Below, in pieces: positions 8,459 to 16,445 of a stretch of 64,000 nucleotides of DNA. A model generated the notes under the pieces. That model was not told the origin of the DNA. It saw only the letters and a program-made list of their open reading frames with translations, and ran no database searches. The position numbers and the translations under genes are program-made. How positions within the stretch are numbered: the first letter of the stretch is position 1; the number at the start of each line of letters is the position of its first letter. Source of the stretch: Pseudomonas tohonis (GTDB lineage Bacteria; Pseudomonadota; Gammaproteobacteria; Pseudomonadales; Pseudomonadaceae); assembly GCF_012767755.2 (NCBI RefSeq), contig NZ_AP023189.1:1302001-1366000 (forward strand), in the 5' to 3' direction.

Positions 8459-9709
8459 ATGAACATGAAGACCGAACTGCCTGCCGGCGCGCCTGCGGCC
8501 CACGCCGGTGCGTCGAGGAACCTCGAACTCGACCGGCTGCGCGCCATCGCCGTGCTGCTGACCTTCTACGTCCACCTGTACCAGGTGTTCTACCCCTGGA
8601 CCTTCACCATGCATTACCCCAAGCCCGAGTCGGTGCTCGACCTGTTCGGCAACGCCTGGGCGGGGGTCGATCTGTTCTTCGTGATCTCCGGCTACATCAT
8701 TTCGCGCACCCTGCTGGAGCAACTGGACGGGTTGCGCAGCGGCGTGCAGCGGGCGGCCTGCATCAAGGCCTTCTACGTGCGCCGGGTGTTCCGCATCCTG
8801 CCGGTGGCCTGGGTGGTGGTGGCGCTGGTGATGGCCTGCAGCCTGTTCCTCAACCAGGGGCAGTACTTCGCCTCGCCGGTGTACAACGCCCAGGCGGCGC
8901 TGGGCATCTTCACCTACACCTTCAACTTCTGGCTGCCGGACAACAAGATCGCCGAAGGCGTGCCGCTGGCGCCCTACTGGAGCCTGTCGGTGGAGGAGCA
9001 GTTCTACCTGTTCTACCCACTGTTCCTGCTGGTGCTCAAGAGCACCCGGGCGCGGGTGATGGCACTGGTGGGCGGGCTGCTGCTGGTGAGCCTGGTGCTG
9101 CGGCCCTTCAGCCTCTCCGACCCGATGAAGGTGTTCTTCTTCACCCAGACCCGCTGCGACGGCCTGCTCTATGGCTGCCTGCTGTACCTGGCCACCACCC
9201 AGAGCTGGTTCGAGGCGATCCGCGTGCGCGCCGGCCATTACCGCTACGCCGGGGCCTGGGTGGTGGTGCTGCTGGCGCTGGTGCTGGGCAGCGTCACCGC
9301 CATCGGTTTCGGCAACACGCTGGCGATCCCGGTGGTCTGCGCCTTGTCGCTGGTGCTGGTGTTCATGGCGGCCTGCGAGGGCAACCTGATCGTCTTCCCC
9401 CAGCCGCTGCAGTGGGCGCTGGACTACCTCGGCAAGCGCTCCTACACGCTGTACCTGGTGCACATCCCGATGTTCTACCTGACCCTGGAACTGATGTTCC
9501 GCTACACCCGCAGCGAGGGCATCGCCATCACCGATGCGCTGTGGCCGCAGTACACGGTGCTGATGCTGGTGCTGGTGTTCGGCGCCACCGAACTGATCCA
9601 CCGCACGGTGGAGAAGCCGATGATCGCCTTCGGCAAGCGCATCGCCGAGCGCGCCCGCGTGCCAGTCGAGGCCGCCCCGCAAGCCCTGGCGCCCACGCCG
9701 GCCCCTTAG
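8459..9709 (+). CDS. Membrane acyltransferase, OafA/YrhL (acyltransferase 3) family
   Basis: This 416-residue protein has about ten predicted membrane segments. The family signature is near the N-terminus: LELDRLRAIAVLLTFYVHLY, with the conserved Arg and catalytic His, followed by GVDLFFVISGYII. YWSLSVEEQFYLFYPL is another family hallmark. These enzymes move acetyl or other acyl groups from acyl-CoA to sugars, lipids or natural products at the inner membrane. As the last gene of the run it may acylate the finished product. It starts at ATG 8459; no strong ribosome site is visible, so translation may be coupled to the SDR upstream. Confidence 0.85.
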   Translation: MNMKTELPAGAPAAHAGASRNLELDRLRAIAVLLTFYVHLYQVFYPWTFTMHYPKPESVLDLFGNAWAGVDLFFVISGYIISRTLLEQLDGLRSGVQRAACIKAFYVRRVFRILPVAWVVVALVMACSLFLNQGQYFASPVYNAQAALGIFTYTFNFWLPDNKIAEGVPLAPYWSLSVEEQFYLFYPLFLLVLKSTRARVMALVGGLLLVSLVLRPFSLSDPMKVFFFTQTRCDGLLYGCLLYLATTQSWFEAIRVRAGHYRYAGAWVVVLLALVLGSVTAIGFGNTLAIPVVCALSLVLVFMAACEGNLIVFPQPLQWALDYLGKRSYTLYLVHIPMFYLTLELMFRYTRSEGIAITDALWPQYTVLMLVLVFGATELIHRTVEKPMIAFGKRIAERARVPVEAAPQALAPTPAP

Positions 9710-9826
9710 GTGCGGGCGCGGCGCCGGGTTGGGTAGCGTGGATGACGCTTCCCCCATCCACCGTGCGGGGGCGGGTTTCCATGCAACGCTTCGGGCATGA
9801 CGGCGTGGCCCTGTTCGACCCCGCCT

Positions 9827-9960
9827 GGTGGAGGTGAAGAGCGACCTCCACCCTACACAGCGGTCACCTCCACGCGGGGCTCGGAGGACTTGTGTAGGGG
9901 CGACTACGGTCACCCAGCGGCGCGCAGCGCTGCCGTTCCTGTGGGAGCGAATTCATTCGC
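9827..9960. repeat. Composite intergenic palindromes (two modules)
   Basis: The gap 9710-9952 has no gene. It holds GGTGGAGGT (9827-9835) paired with ACCTCCACC (9844-9852), and further on GCGAAT-TC-ATTCGC (9947-9960), the latter overlapping the stop region of the convergent minus-strand gene. The same two modules in the same order occur at 62542-62629. They look like dispersed Pseudomonas REP-type elements. Confidence 0.65.
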
Positions 9961-10243
9961 GATCAGGCTTCACCTGAACGCCCAGTTCCCCCGCCTTCCA
10001 CAACCTGTACCGCTCCGGCATGCACACGGCGCAGGGCCGGTAGCCGGCGGCGAGCGCCGTGGCCTCGTCGAGGAAGAACACCCGCTGCGCCTGGTAGCCG
10101 CCACGGGCGAGGGCCTGCAGGGCGCTGCGGCAGTCGAGGCGGCCGTAGAGCTTGTTGCGGCGGTGGCCGCCGAGGGTGCCGGGGCGGTCACTGGTGAAGG
10201 GCCGGCCATCGGCGCCGAGCAGGGTCCAGGTCTTCGCCGGCAT
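9953..10243 (-). CDS. Stand-alone Ada-type metal-binding domain protein
   Basis: This 96-residue protein matches the zinc domain found at the N-terminus of Ada. It has a Cys in GRLDCRSA and the closing pair GYRPCAVC, with the LDEATALAAGYRPC run that aligns with the end of the Ada domain. It has no HTH or methyltransferase part. It starts 3 bp after the oxygenase stop and is the last gene of the ada transcript. It may bind DNA or metal and help the repair enzymes; function is not established. The neighbouring Ada has lost the cysteines that this protein keeps. Confidence 0.7.
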   Translation of the reverse strand: MPAKTWTLLGADGRPFTSDRPGTLGGHRRNKLYGRLDCRSALQALARGGYQAQRVFFLDEATALAAGYRPCAVCMPERYRLWKAGELGVQVKPDRE

Positions 10244-10246
10244 GGC

Positions 10247-10876
10247 TCAGCGCCCGGCCGGGAAGCCCAGCTCCAGGCTCAGGCGCTGGCCGCTGCGCAC
10301 ACGGCTGGTGCCGTGCTTGAGGCCGGCGCCGTAGCGTTGGCCGAGGCTGTTGCGCACCGGACGGCGACCTTCGCTGAAGAGCACGGCATCGCCCTGGCGC
10401 AGGGGTAGCACGGTGGCGCGCGATTGCATGCGCGGGCGCTGCTCGGTGACGACGAATTCGCCGCCGGTGAAGTCGCTCCGGGGGCAGGCCAGGAGAATGG
10501 CCAGGCGCAGGGGCAGGGCAGCGGTGCCGTCGCCCTGTCGCAACGCCAGGTACTCGCCCGTGCCGAGATGGCAGAACCGTGCATCGATGGCGCCGGCCGG
10601 CCCGGTCGGGTAGCGCCCGGGCTCGTCCAGTTCCTCGCTCCAGCGATTGGCCAGTCGGGCCAGCGCGGGGTAGAGCCCGTCGCCGAGTTCGCCGGGCAGG
10701 GCCCCGGCCGTGGCGAGCCACTCGCCACGGCCGGGTTCGAGGGGGGCGAGGCGGGTGCCCATGCCCTTCGCCTGCCGGCGCCACTGCTGCACCGTGCCCG
10801 CATCCAGCAGGCCGGGCAGCAGGGCGTAGCCGTCTTCATCCAGGCAGCGGATCAGCGACGGCCAGTCCAGGCTCAT
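10247..10876 (-). CDS. 2OG-Fe(II) oxygenase-like protein with a degenerate iron site
   Basis: This 209-residue protein aligns along its C-terminal half with the oxygenase at 13021-13764: LAILLACPRSDFTGGEFVVTE against LAILLSAPEQDFSGGEFVLTE. Where the paralogue has the HQD iron motif, this one reads LRQGDG, so the first His ligand is Arg and the Asp is shifted by one. The distal His and the 2OG-binding Arg are kept (LKHGTSRVRSGQR). It starts at ATG 10876, overlapping the ada stop by 4 nt (ATGA), so it is translationally coupled to ada. It may be inactive, use another metal site, or be a regulatory partner. Confidence 0.7.
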   Translation of the reverse strand: MSLDWPSLIRCLDEDGYALLPGLLDAGTVQQWRRQAKGMGTRLAPLEPGRGEWLATAGALPGELGDGLYPALARLANRWSEELDEPGRYPTGPAGAIDARFCHLGTGEYLALRQGDGTAALPLRLAILLACPRSDFTGGEFVVTEQRPRMQSRATVLPLRQGDAVLFSEGRRPVRNSLGQRYGAGLKHGTSRVRSGQRLSLELGFPAGR

Positions 10877-12000
10877 GGCTGCGCCACGGCCTGCTTGGCA
10901 CGGGGCGGCACGCTGGGGGCGGCTGCCGGCTTGGCTTCGCGTTGCAACAGCTCGCGCTTGCGCTCGATGCCCCAGCGGTAGCCGGAGAGGTCGCCGTTGC
11001 GTCGCACCACGCGGTGGCAGGGGATGGCCACGGCGATGTGGTTGGCACCGCAGGCCTGGGCCACCGCGCGTACCGCCTTGGGCGCACCGATGCGTTCGGC
11101 GATGTCGGTGTAGCTGACGGTAGTGCCTGGCGGGATGTCCCGCAGGGCCTGCCACACCCGCTCCTGGAAGGCGGTGCCGCGGACGTCCAGGGGCAGGTTG
11201 AGGCCGAGCGAAGGCGCTTCGATGAAGCCGACGACCTGGGCCACCAGGCGCTCGAAGTCCGCGTCGCCGCCGACCAGCTGGGCCTTGGGGAACTGGTCCT
11301 GCAGGTCGCGTACCAGGGCATCGGGGTCGTCGCCCAGGAGGATGGCGCAGACCCCGCGCTGGCTCTGCGCGACGAGGATGGCGCCCAGCGAGCACTGGGC
11401 CACGGCGAAGTGGATCGAGGCGCCGGCGCCGCCATCGCGGTATTCGCTGGCGCGCATGCCGAGCAACTGGTCGGAGGTTTCGTAGAAGCGGCTGTTGGAG
11501 TTGAAGCCGGCGCCGTAGATGGCATCGGTCACCGAGGTGCCGACATCGCTGAGCTCGCGGCGCAGGCGGCGGGCGCGGTAGGCCGAGACGTAGGCCTTCG
11601 GCGTCAGCCCGGTCTCGGTCTTGAACACCCGGTGGAAGTGCGAGGGGCTCATGCCCGAGCGCGCCGCCAGCTGGTTGAGGTTGAGCGGCGAGTCGGCTGC
11701 CTCGATGGTGCGGCAGGCCTCGGCGATCAGCGCGGCGCGGCGGGCGGCAGTGCTGGTGCGGTCTCCCGCCAGGCTGCGGCTGGCACGATAGCCGGCGGCT
11801 TCGGCGGCGGCCGGGGTGTCGAAGAACTCGACGTTCTTGCGGTTGGGCAGACGGGTCGAGGAGCTGGGGCGGCAGTAGACGCCGGTGGTCTTCACCGCGT
11901 AGACGAACTGGTCGTCGGCGGCGCTGTCGCGGGCCCTGACGGCTGCCCAGCGTTGATCGTCCGTGATGTAGAGAGCGGTTTCTTGCAGGTTCCTGCTCAT
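10873..12000 (-). CDS. ada: Bifunctional Ada: AraC-type regulator and O6-methylguanine methyltransferase
   Basis: This 375-residue protein has three parts. Residues about 1-80 match the Ada zinc/phosphotriester domain, about 85-180 an AraC HTH (GMSPSHFHRVFKTETG), and the C-terminus the suicide methyltransferase with IPCHRV, the acceptor Cys. The Ada N-domain normally has four Cys; here the first is kept (GVYC) but the second is Ser (RPSSS) and the GFRPCKRC-type closing pair reads GYRASRSL. Zinc binding and phosphotriester-triggered activation are therefore doubtful. ATG 12000 was chosen because an upstream extension has no ribosome site and crosses a perfect palindrome. It is the first gene of a three-gene run. 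Confidence 0.88.
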   Translation of the reverse strand: MSRNLQETALYITDDQRWAAVRARDSAADDQFVYAVKTTGVYCRPSSSTRLPNRKNVEFFDTPAAAEAAGYRASRSLAGDRTSTAARRAALIAEACRTIEAADSPLNLNQLAARSGMSPSHFHRVFKTETGLTPKAYVSAYRARRLRRELSDVGTSVTDAIYGAGFNSNSRFYETSDQLLGMRASEYRDGGAGASIHFAVAQCSLGAILVAQSQRGVCAILLGDDPDALVRDLQDQFPKAQLVGGDADFERLVAQVVGFIEAPSLGLNLPLDVRGTAFQERVWQALRDIPPGTTVSYTDIAERIGAPKAVRAVAQACGANHIAVAIPCHRVVRRNGDLSGYRWGIERKRELLQREAKPAAAPSVPPRAKQAVAQP

Positions 12001-12048
12001 GGTGGTTATCCAGAAAGACCGTTGACTATTGCAGGTTAAAACCGAACC

Positions 12049-12078
12049 CGAACGCAAGAACTCCGGTTCTTGCGTTCG
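12049..12078. promoter_or_regulatory. Perfect 13-bp-arm palindrome upstream of ada
   Basis: CGAACGCAAGAAC (12049-12061) and GTTCTTGCGTTCG (12066-12078) are exact inverted repeats around TCCG, 48 bp before the ada start. Each arm contains GCAAGAA, close to the GCAA core of the E. coli Ada box. There is no T-tract, so an operator is more likely than a terminator for the ogt gene upstream. Confidence 0.55.
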
Positions 12079-12174
12079 AATTCTCCGTGGCGCCGCCAAG
12101 GCGTTCCGATGCGGGCGCAGGGCACCGGGATCAGGAAGGATGGACACCTTCCGCCTCCCGTGCCGGGCGTTGCG

Positions 12175-12720
12175 TCAGAACAGCGCGGCGGTGCGCGGCT
12201 CGGCCACGACGGGGCGCAGGGCCTTCTCGTGCTCCAGCAGCCAGCGCTTGCGCTCCAGACCCCAGGCGTAGCCGCGCAGTTCGCCGTTGGCGGCGATCAC
12301 GCGGTGGCAGGGGATGACGATGGCGATGGGGTTGGCGGCGTTGGCCACGCCTATGTCGATGGCGGCACGCGGGTCCTCCAGGCCCAGGTCGCGGGCCAGT
12401 TGGCCATAGCTGCGGGTTGCGCCGGCGGGAATCTGCCGCAGCGCCGCCCAGACCTGGAGCTGGAAGGGCGTGCCGTTGGGCTCCACGACCAGTTCGTCGA
12501 GCGCATCGCAATCGCCTTCGAAATAGCGGCGCAGGGCGGTGGCTATCGCCTTGGGCGCCGGGATCTCGGGGAGGTCCTTGGCGCTCGGGCGATCCTTCAA
12601 GGAGCGCGTGAGCTGGCGCTTGTAGTCGCCGAAGCCCAGGGCGCGGATGCGTTGCTGTTCGTCGGTCACCAGCAGCAGTTCGCGCAGGGGCGAACTCAGG
12701 CGGCTCATCATCAATGTCAT
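12175..12720 (-). CDS. ogt: Methylated-DNA--protein-cysteine methyltransferase
   Basis: This 181-residue protein has the Ogt/MGMT active site IPCHRV and the RSYGQLARDLGLEDPRAA helix-turn-helix with the conserved Arg finger region, then GYAWGLERKRWLL. It transfers the methyl group from O6-methylguanine to its own Cys in a one-time reaction. Start ATG 12720 sits behind AAGGAGATTGCC. It lies 10 bp after a small protein gene and 174 bp before ada, so the locus has two O6-methylguanine methyltransferases, one constitutive-looking and one fused to a regulator. Confidence 0.9.
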   Translation of the reverse strand: MTLMMSRLSSPLRELLLVTDEQQRIRALGFGDYKRQLTRSLKDRPSAKDLPEIPAPKAIATALRRYFEGDCDALDELVVEPNGTPFQLQVWAALRQIPAGATRSYGQLARDLGLEDPRAAIDIGVANAANPIAIVIPCHRVIAANGELRGYAWGLERKRWLLEHEKALRPVVAEPRTAALF

Positions 12721-12730
12721 GGCAATCTCC

Positions 12731-12967
12731 TTATCGCAGTCGAGTGACGCTGTGGGGACGGAGCAGGAAGATTTCCCCGCTGTCCAGGTGCAGCTCGGTT
12801 CGGCCCGAATCATCCGTGTGCCAGCGGGCCTGCCTGGCATCCACCAGTGCCTGGAAGGCACTGATCACCCGCAGGCGCGCGGCCGGGTCGTCCTCGCTCG
12901 GGCCGGTGGCTGCCGTGCCGGGCTCGAGGAAGGCGGCGGGGCCGATGTCCTGTGGGCGAATGGGCAT
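12731..12967 (-). CDS. Small hypothetical protein upstream of ogt
   Basis: This 78-residue product is not recognised. It is acidic in the middle, with a C-terminal segment rich in beta-forming residues (ELHLDSGEIFLLRPHSV). It ends 10 bp before the ogt start, which supports a shared transcript. ATG 12967 has no clear ribosome site; a TTG at 13024 in frame would add 19 residues. A hairpin CCCGCCT/AGGCGGG lies just upstream of the ATG. It has no Cys and no membrane segment. Confidence 0.5.
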   Translation of the reverse strand: MPIRPQDIGPAAFLEPGTAATGPSEDDPAARLRVISAFQALVDARQARWHTDDSGRTELHLDSGEIFLLRPHSVTRLR

Positions 12968-13020
12968 GTTCAGCCCGCCTGCCGGGAGGCGGGAAGGAGG
13001 GGGGCGTTCATCCGCTGCCC

Positions 13021-13764
13021 TCAACTGGCGTCATGGAAGATCAGCCCCAGGGTGCGGCGCTCGCCGCTCCTGATCAGGCTGACGCCGTGGCGCATCGCCG
13101 CGCGGCGGAAGCCGCCGCGCTTGCCGGGCACCGGGCGCAGGTCCACCGGGAAGAGCACGGCATCGCCCTTGCCCAGGGGCACGACCTCCGCCCGCTGCTG
13201 GCCGGCGATGTTCTCGGTGAGGACGAACTCGCCGCCGCTGAAGTCTTGCTCGGGTGCCGACAGCAGGATCGCCAGCTGCAGCGGGAAGACATGCTCGCCA
13301 TAGAGGTCCTGGTGCAGGCGGTTGTAGCAGCCCGGGCCGTACTGCAGCAGCAGGGGCGTGGGGCGGCATTGGCCGGCCCGGTGGCAGCGGGCGAGGAAGC
13401 TGTCGAGGCGCGCGGGGTAGCGGGTGTCGAGGCCCAGGCGCTGGTTCCAGCGGTTGGCGATGGCCGCCAGCGGCGGGTAGAGGCGGTGGCGCAGGCGCCC
13501 GAGCAACGCGGGCAGCGGGTAGGCGAAGTACTTGTATTCGCCGCGGCCGAAGCCCTGGCGCTCCATGACGATGCGCGAGCGGAAGCCTGCGTCCTGGCGG
13601 TAGAGCGAGGCGAGTCGGGCGCAGGCGGCATCGTCCAGCAGGCGCGGGATCAGGGCGCTGCCATTGGCGTCCAGTTCGGCTTCGAGGGCCGGCCAGTCGA
13701 GCTGTTCGATGCGCTCCAGCGTTGGGTCGGGCACGGCCCGTTCGAGGGTGGCGAGGGGATTCAT
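13021..13764 (-). CDS. 2OG-Fe(II) oxygenase (prolyl-hydroxylase/AlkB-like fold)
   Basis: This 247-residue protein has a complete facial triad: HQD in YNRLHQDLYG, the distal His in MRHGVSL, and the 2OG-binding Arg in SGERRTLGL. The family uses 2-oxoglutarate, O2 and Fe(II) to hydroxylate or demethylate. Its position in a block with ogt and ada suggests alkyl-lesion or protein repair, but the substrate is not known. The ATG overlaps the LysR stop by 4 nt, so it is coupled to that regulator. A paralogue without the HxD lies at 10247-10876. Confidence 0.8.
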   Translation of the reverse strand: MNPLATLERAVPDPTLERIEQLDWPALEAELDANGSALIPRLLDDAACARLASLYRQDAGFRSRIVMERQGFGRGEYKYFAYPLPALLGRLRHRLYPPLAAIANRWNQRLGLDTRYPARLDSFLARCHRAGQCRPTPLLLQYGPGCYNRLHQDLYGEHVFPLQLAILLSAPEQDFSGGEFVLTENIAGQQRAEVVPLGKGDAVLFPVDLRPVPGKRGGFRRAAMRHGVSLIRSGERRTLGLIFHDAS

Positions 13765-14771
13765 GGTGTGGAGAAGTCCCCGGCGCTGAAGGACAGGCCC
13801 ACGCGCGCCAGGCGCGAGACGGGGGCGATCGGGTGGAGTTCGGAGAACAGGCAGGTTTCCGCTTCTTCCTGCTGGTTGCACACCTGCTCGACGCGTTCGA
13901 GGAAGCGCGAGAGGTGCGGCGACGGCTCGCTGTCCGGGCGCAGCAGGTAGGTGGTCAGCACCGAGTCGGGCACGGACAGGGCGCGGGTGACGATCTCGCT
14001 GCCGGGCAGGTAGCTCTGCTCGGTGCCGCAGATCAGGGCGACGCCGTAGCCGGCTGAGACGAGGGCCTGCATGGTTTCGCGGGAGATGTACTGTTCGACG
14101 ATGTTCAGCGAGGCTTCTTCGGCTTCGCTCAGGTTGGCCTTGAGCATGCGGTTGATCTGCTGGTGCTGGCCCTCGTGTACCTCGGGGTGGCTGAGGATCA
14201 GCGGGTGGCGCACCAGCTCCTTGAGCGGGATCTTGCGGTGCGACAGCAGCGGATGGCGGGCGGGCAGGGCGGCGACCAGCGGGTCGCTCCAGATGGGCCG
14301 TGCGCAGATGCCGTCGACGGCGTTGTCGGTGCGCGCGAAGCCGACGTCGTAGCTGTGGTCGAGCATGCCCTTGACCTGCTGGGCGTGGCTCACTTCGAAC
14401 AGGCGGATCTCCATCTCCGGCTCTTCCTGGCGGCAGCGCGCCAGCAGGTCGGCGAGCTTCTGCGGGGCGATGCCGTCGGACACCGCGACCCGCAGCGTGC
14501 CGCGAAAGCCCATGGCGACGCCGCGCATGTCCATCCGCGCCTGTTCCAGGGCGGCGAAGATGCGTTTGGTGTTCTCCAGGAAGACGGTGCCCGCCCAGGT
14601 CAGCTGCACGCCGCGGGGGTTGCGCTCGAAGAGCAGGGTGTTGAGATCCGACTCGAGTTCCTTGATGGCCCGGGACAGGGGCGATTGCTCGATGTGCAGG
14701 CGCGCGGCGGCGCGGGTGAAATTCAGCTCCTCGGCCACCGCGAGGAAATAGCGAAGATGACGTAGTTCCAT
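13761..14771 (-). CDS. LysR-family transcriptional regulator
   Basis: This 336-residue protein has the N-terminal LysR winged HTH (ELRHLRYFLAVAEELNFTRAAARLHIEQSPLSRAI), close in type to the CatM/BenM group, followed by a periplasmic-binding-like effector domain. ATG 14771 was chosen: AGGAGAGA lies at the right distance and the protein then begins MELRHLRYF as usual for the family. It overlaps the downstream oxygenase gene by 4 nt, so it may control its own operon. The effector is unknown. Confidence 0.88.
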   Translation of the reverse strand: MELRHLRYFLAVAEELNFTRAAARLHIEQSPLSRAIKELESDLNTLLFERNPRGVQLTWAGTVFLENTKRIFAALEQARMDMRGVAMGFRGTLRVAVSDGIAPQKLADLLARCRQEEPEMEIRLFEVSHAQQVKGMLDHSYDVGFARTDNAVDGICARPIWSDPLVAALPARHPLLSHRKIPLKELVRHPLILSHPEVHEGQHQQINRMLKANLSEAEEASLNIVEQYISRETMQALVSAGYGVALICGTEQSYLPGSEIVTRALSVPDSVLTTYLLRPDSEPSPHLSRFLERVEQVCNQQEEAETCLFSELHPIAPVSRLARVGLSFSAGDFSTP

Positions 14772-15049
14772 ATGTGACTCTCTCCTGTCTGTCATCGACC
14801 CTGGTTCCGGGCCGTGCCCGGGTTGCTGCGTTCCTCCAGCCCTTACTGCGTAGTGGTCCTGGTGCGCGAGTGACCCGGGTAGCGCCGATCCGATGGCGCA
14901 AACGCCCTGGCCAGACGCGTTGCGGGGCTCAATATCGGCGTGAAGAGAGCGTCCCGCACTCCGTTTCTTGCGGTCGAATCTGCAGGATGGGAGAGGGCGA
15001 CGGACGGCTGTGGCGCACAGCGGTGCGCGAGGGGGACGAGCGGCGGGAA
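14772..15049. other. Gene-free region between the LysR start and ndh
   Basis: About 280 bp without a supported gene, presumably holding the LysR promoter. The one notable feature is TTTCTTGCGGTCGAA at 14964-14978, which matches one arm of the ada palindrome (GTTCTTGCGTTCGAA) at 13 of 15 positions. Confidence 0.5.
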
Positions 15050-15074
15050 GGCCGGCATCGCGGGGATGCCGGCC
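15050..15074 (-). terminator. Hairpin terminator after ndh
   Basis: GGCCGGCAT (15050-15058) and ATGCCGGCC (15066-15074) form a 9-bp stem 7 bp after the ndh stop. On the minus strand it is followed by TT and then a mixed sequence, so termination may be partial. Confidence 0.5.
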
Positions 15075-15080
15075 GGTGGA

Positions 15081-16382
15081 TCAGTGGAGCTTGAGGCGGG
15101 GGTCGGTGCTGCGGCCGATGCGGTCGCTGAGCATCAGCAGCAGGGTGCGGAAGCTGCCGTAGAGCGCCATCTGGTGCATGCGGTAGAGCGAGATGTAGAA
15201 CATGCGCGCCAGCCAGCCTTCGAGCTTGACGCTGCCCATCAGGTTGCCCATGAGGTTGCCGACGGCGCTGAAGCTGGAGAGCGAGATCAGTGAGCCGTAG
15301 TCCTTGTAGCGGTACTCGGGCAGCTCTTGCTGGCCGGCGATGCGCAGTTTCAGTGACTTCACCAGCAGGGAGGCCTGCTGGTGGGCGGCCTGGGCACGGG
15401 GCGGGACGTTGCGGTCGCTGCCGTCGCCCAGGGGGCAGGCGGCGCAGTCACCGAAGGCGAAGATGTTCTCGTCGCGGGTGGTCTGCAGGCTGGGCTTGAC
15501 CACGAGCTGGTTGATGCGGTTGCTCTCCAGGCCATCGAGCTCCTTGAGGAACGCGGGCGCGCGGATGCCGGCGGCCCAGACCTTGAGGCTGGCGGGGATC
15601 TCCTCGCCCTGGGCGGTGCGCAGGCCTTCGGCGGTGACTTCGCTGACCGCGGCGCCGGTCATCACGGTGACGCCCAGTCGCTCCAGGGTCTTGTGCACCG
15701 GCGCGCTGATGCGCTCGGGCAGCGCCGGCAGTACGCGCGGGCCGGCCTCGATCAGGGTGATGCGCATGTTCTCCGGCTGGATGCTGTCCAGGCCGTAGGC
15801 GGCCAGCTCGCGGGCGGCGTGGTGCAGCTCGGCGGCCAGCTCGACGCCCGTGGCGCCGGCGCCGACGATGGCGACGCTGATCTGGTCGCTGTTGCCTTCA
15901 CGGGCGTGGGCGCGCAGGTAGTGGCTGAGCAATTGGCGGTGGAAGCGCTCGGCCTGCTCGCGGGTGTCGAGGAAGATGCAGTGACGCGACGCGCCTTCGG
16001 TGCCGAAGTCGTTGGTGGTGCTGCCGACGGCGATCACCAGGGTGTCGTAGGCCACTTCACGGGCGGGTACCAGTTCGCGGCCGTCCTCGTCGAGGGTGGC
16101 GGCCAGCTGGATGGCCTTGCGCTCGCGGTCCAGCCCGCTCATGCGGCCGAGCTGGAACTCGAAGTGGTTCCACTTGCCCTGGGCGACGTAGTTGAGCTCG
16201 TTCTCCGTGGAGTTCAGCGAGCCGGCGGCCACTTCGTGCAGCAGGGGTTTCCAGATGTGCGTCAGGTTGGCGTCGGCCAGGATGACCTTGGCCTGGCCTT
16301 TTCTGCCCAGGGTTCTACCCAGACGGGTGGCGAGCTCCAGGCCGCCGGCGCCGCCGCCGACGATCACGATACGATGGGACAT
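15081..16382 (-). CDS. ndh: Type II NADH dehydrogenase (NDH-2)
   Basis: This 433-residue protein has two dinucleotide-binding loops, IVGGGAGGLELATRL at the N-terminus for FAD and VAIVGAGATGVELAAEL near residue 170 for NADH. The AFGDCAACP segment contacts the flavin. The C-terminal third contains amphipathic, hydrophobic helices that fit peripheral membrane attachment. NDH-2 passes electrons from NADH to quinone without pumping protons. In P. aeruginosa the equivalent gene is PA4538, with the same small neighbours downstream in map order. Confidence 0.93.
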   Translation of the reverse strand: MSHRIVIVGGGAGGLELATRLGRTLGRKGQAKVILADANLTHIWKPLLHEVAAGSLNSTENELNYVAQGKWNHFEFQLGRMSGLDRERKAIQLAATLDEDGRELVPAREVAYDTLVIAVGSTTNDFGTEGASRHCIFLDTREQAERFHRQLLSHYLRAHAREGNSDQISVAIVGAGATGVELAAELHHAARELAAYGLDSIQPENMRITLIEAGPRVLPALPERISAPVHKTLERLGVTVMTGAAVSEVTAEGLRTAQGEEIPASLKVWAAGIRAPAFLKELDGLESNRINQLVVKPSLQTTRDENIFAFGDCAACPLGDGSDRNVPPRAQAAHQQASLLVKSLKLRIAGQQELPEYRYKDYGSLISLSSFSAVGNLMGNLMGSVKLEGWLARMFYISLYRMHQMALYGSFRTLLLMLSDRIGRSTDPRLKLH

Positions 16383-16445
16383 GGGGATATCTCACAAGGC
16401 TATAGGAATTCTTATGTGTCGCGCCGGGCGAGCGCAGGAGGCGGC

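Noticed and set aside
9710-9952. CRISPR-like repeats
   Set aside because: Only single palindromes of different sequence; no regular spacing and no cas genes.
12731-13024. Longer TTG-started version of the small protein upstream of ogt
   Set aside because: The added residues are low-complexity and cover a hairpin; ATG 12967 was preferred.
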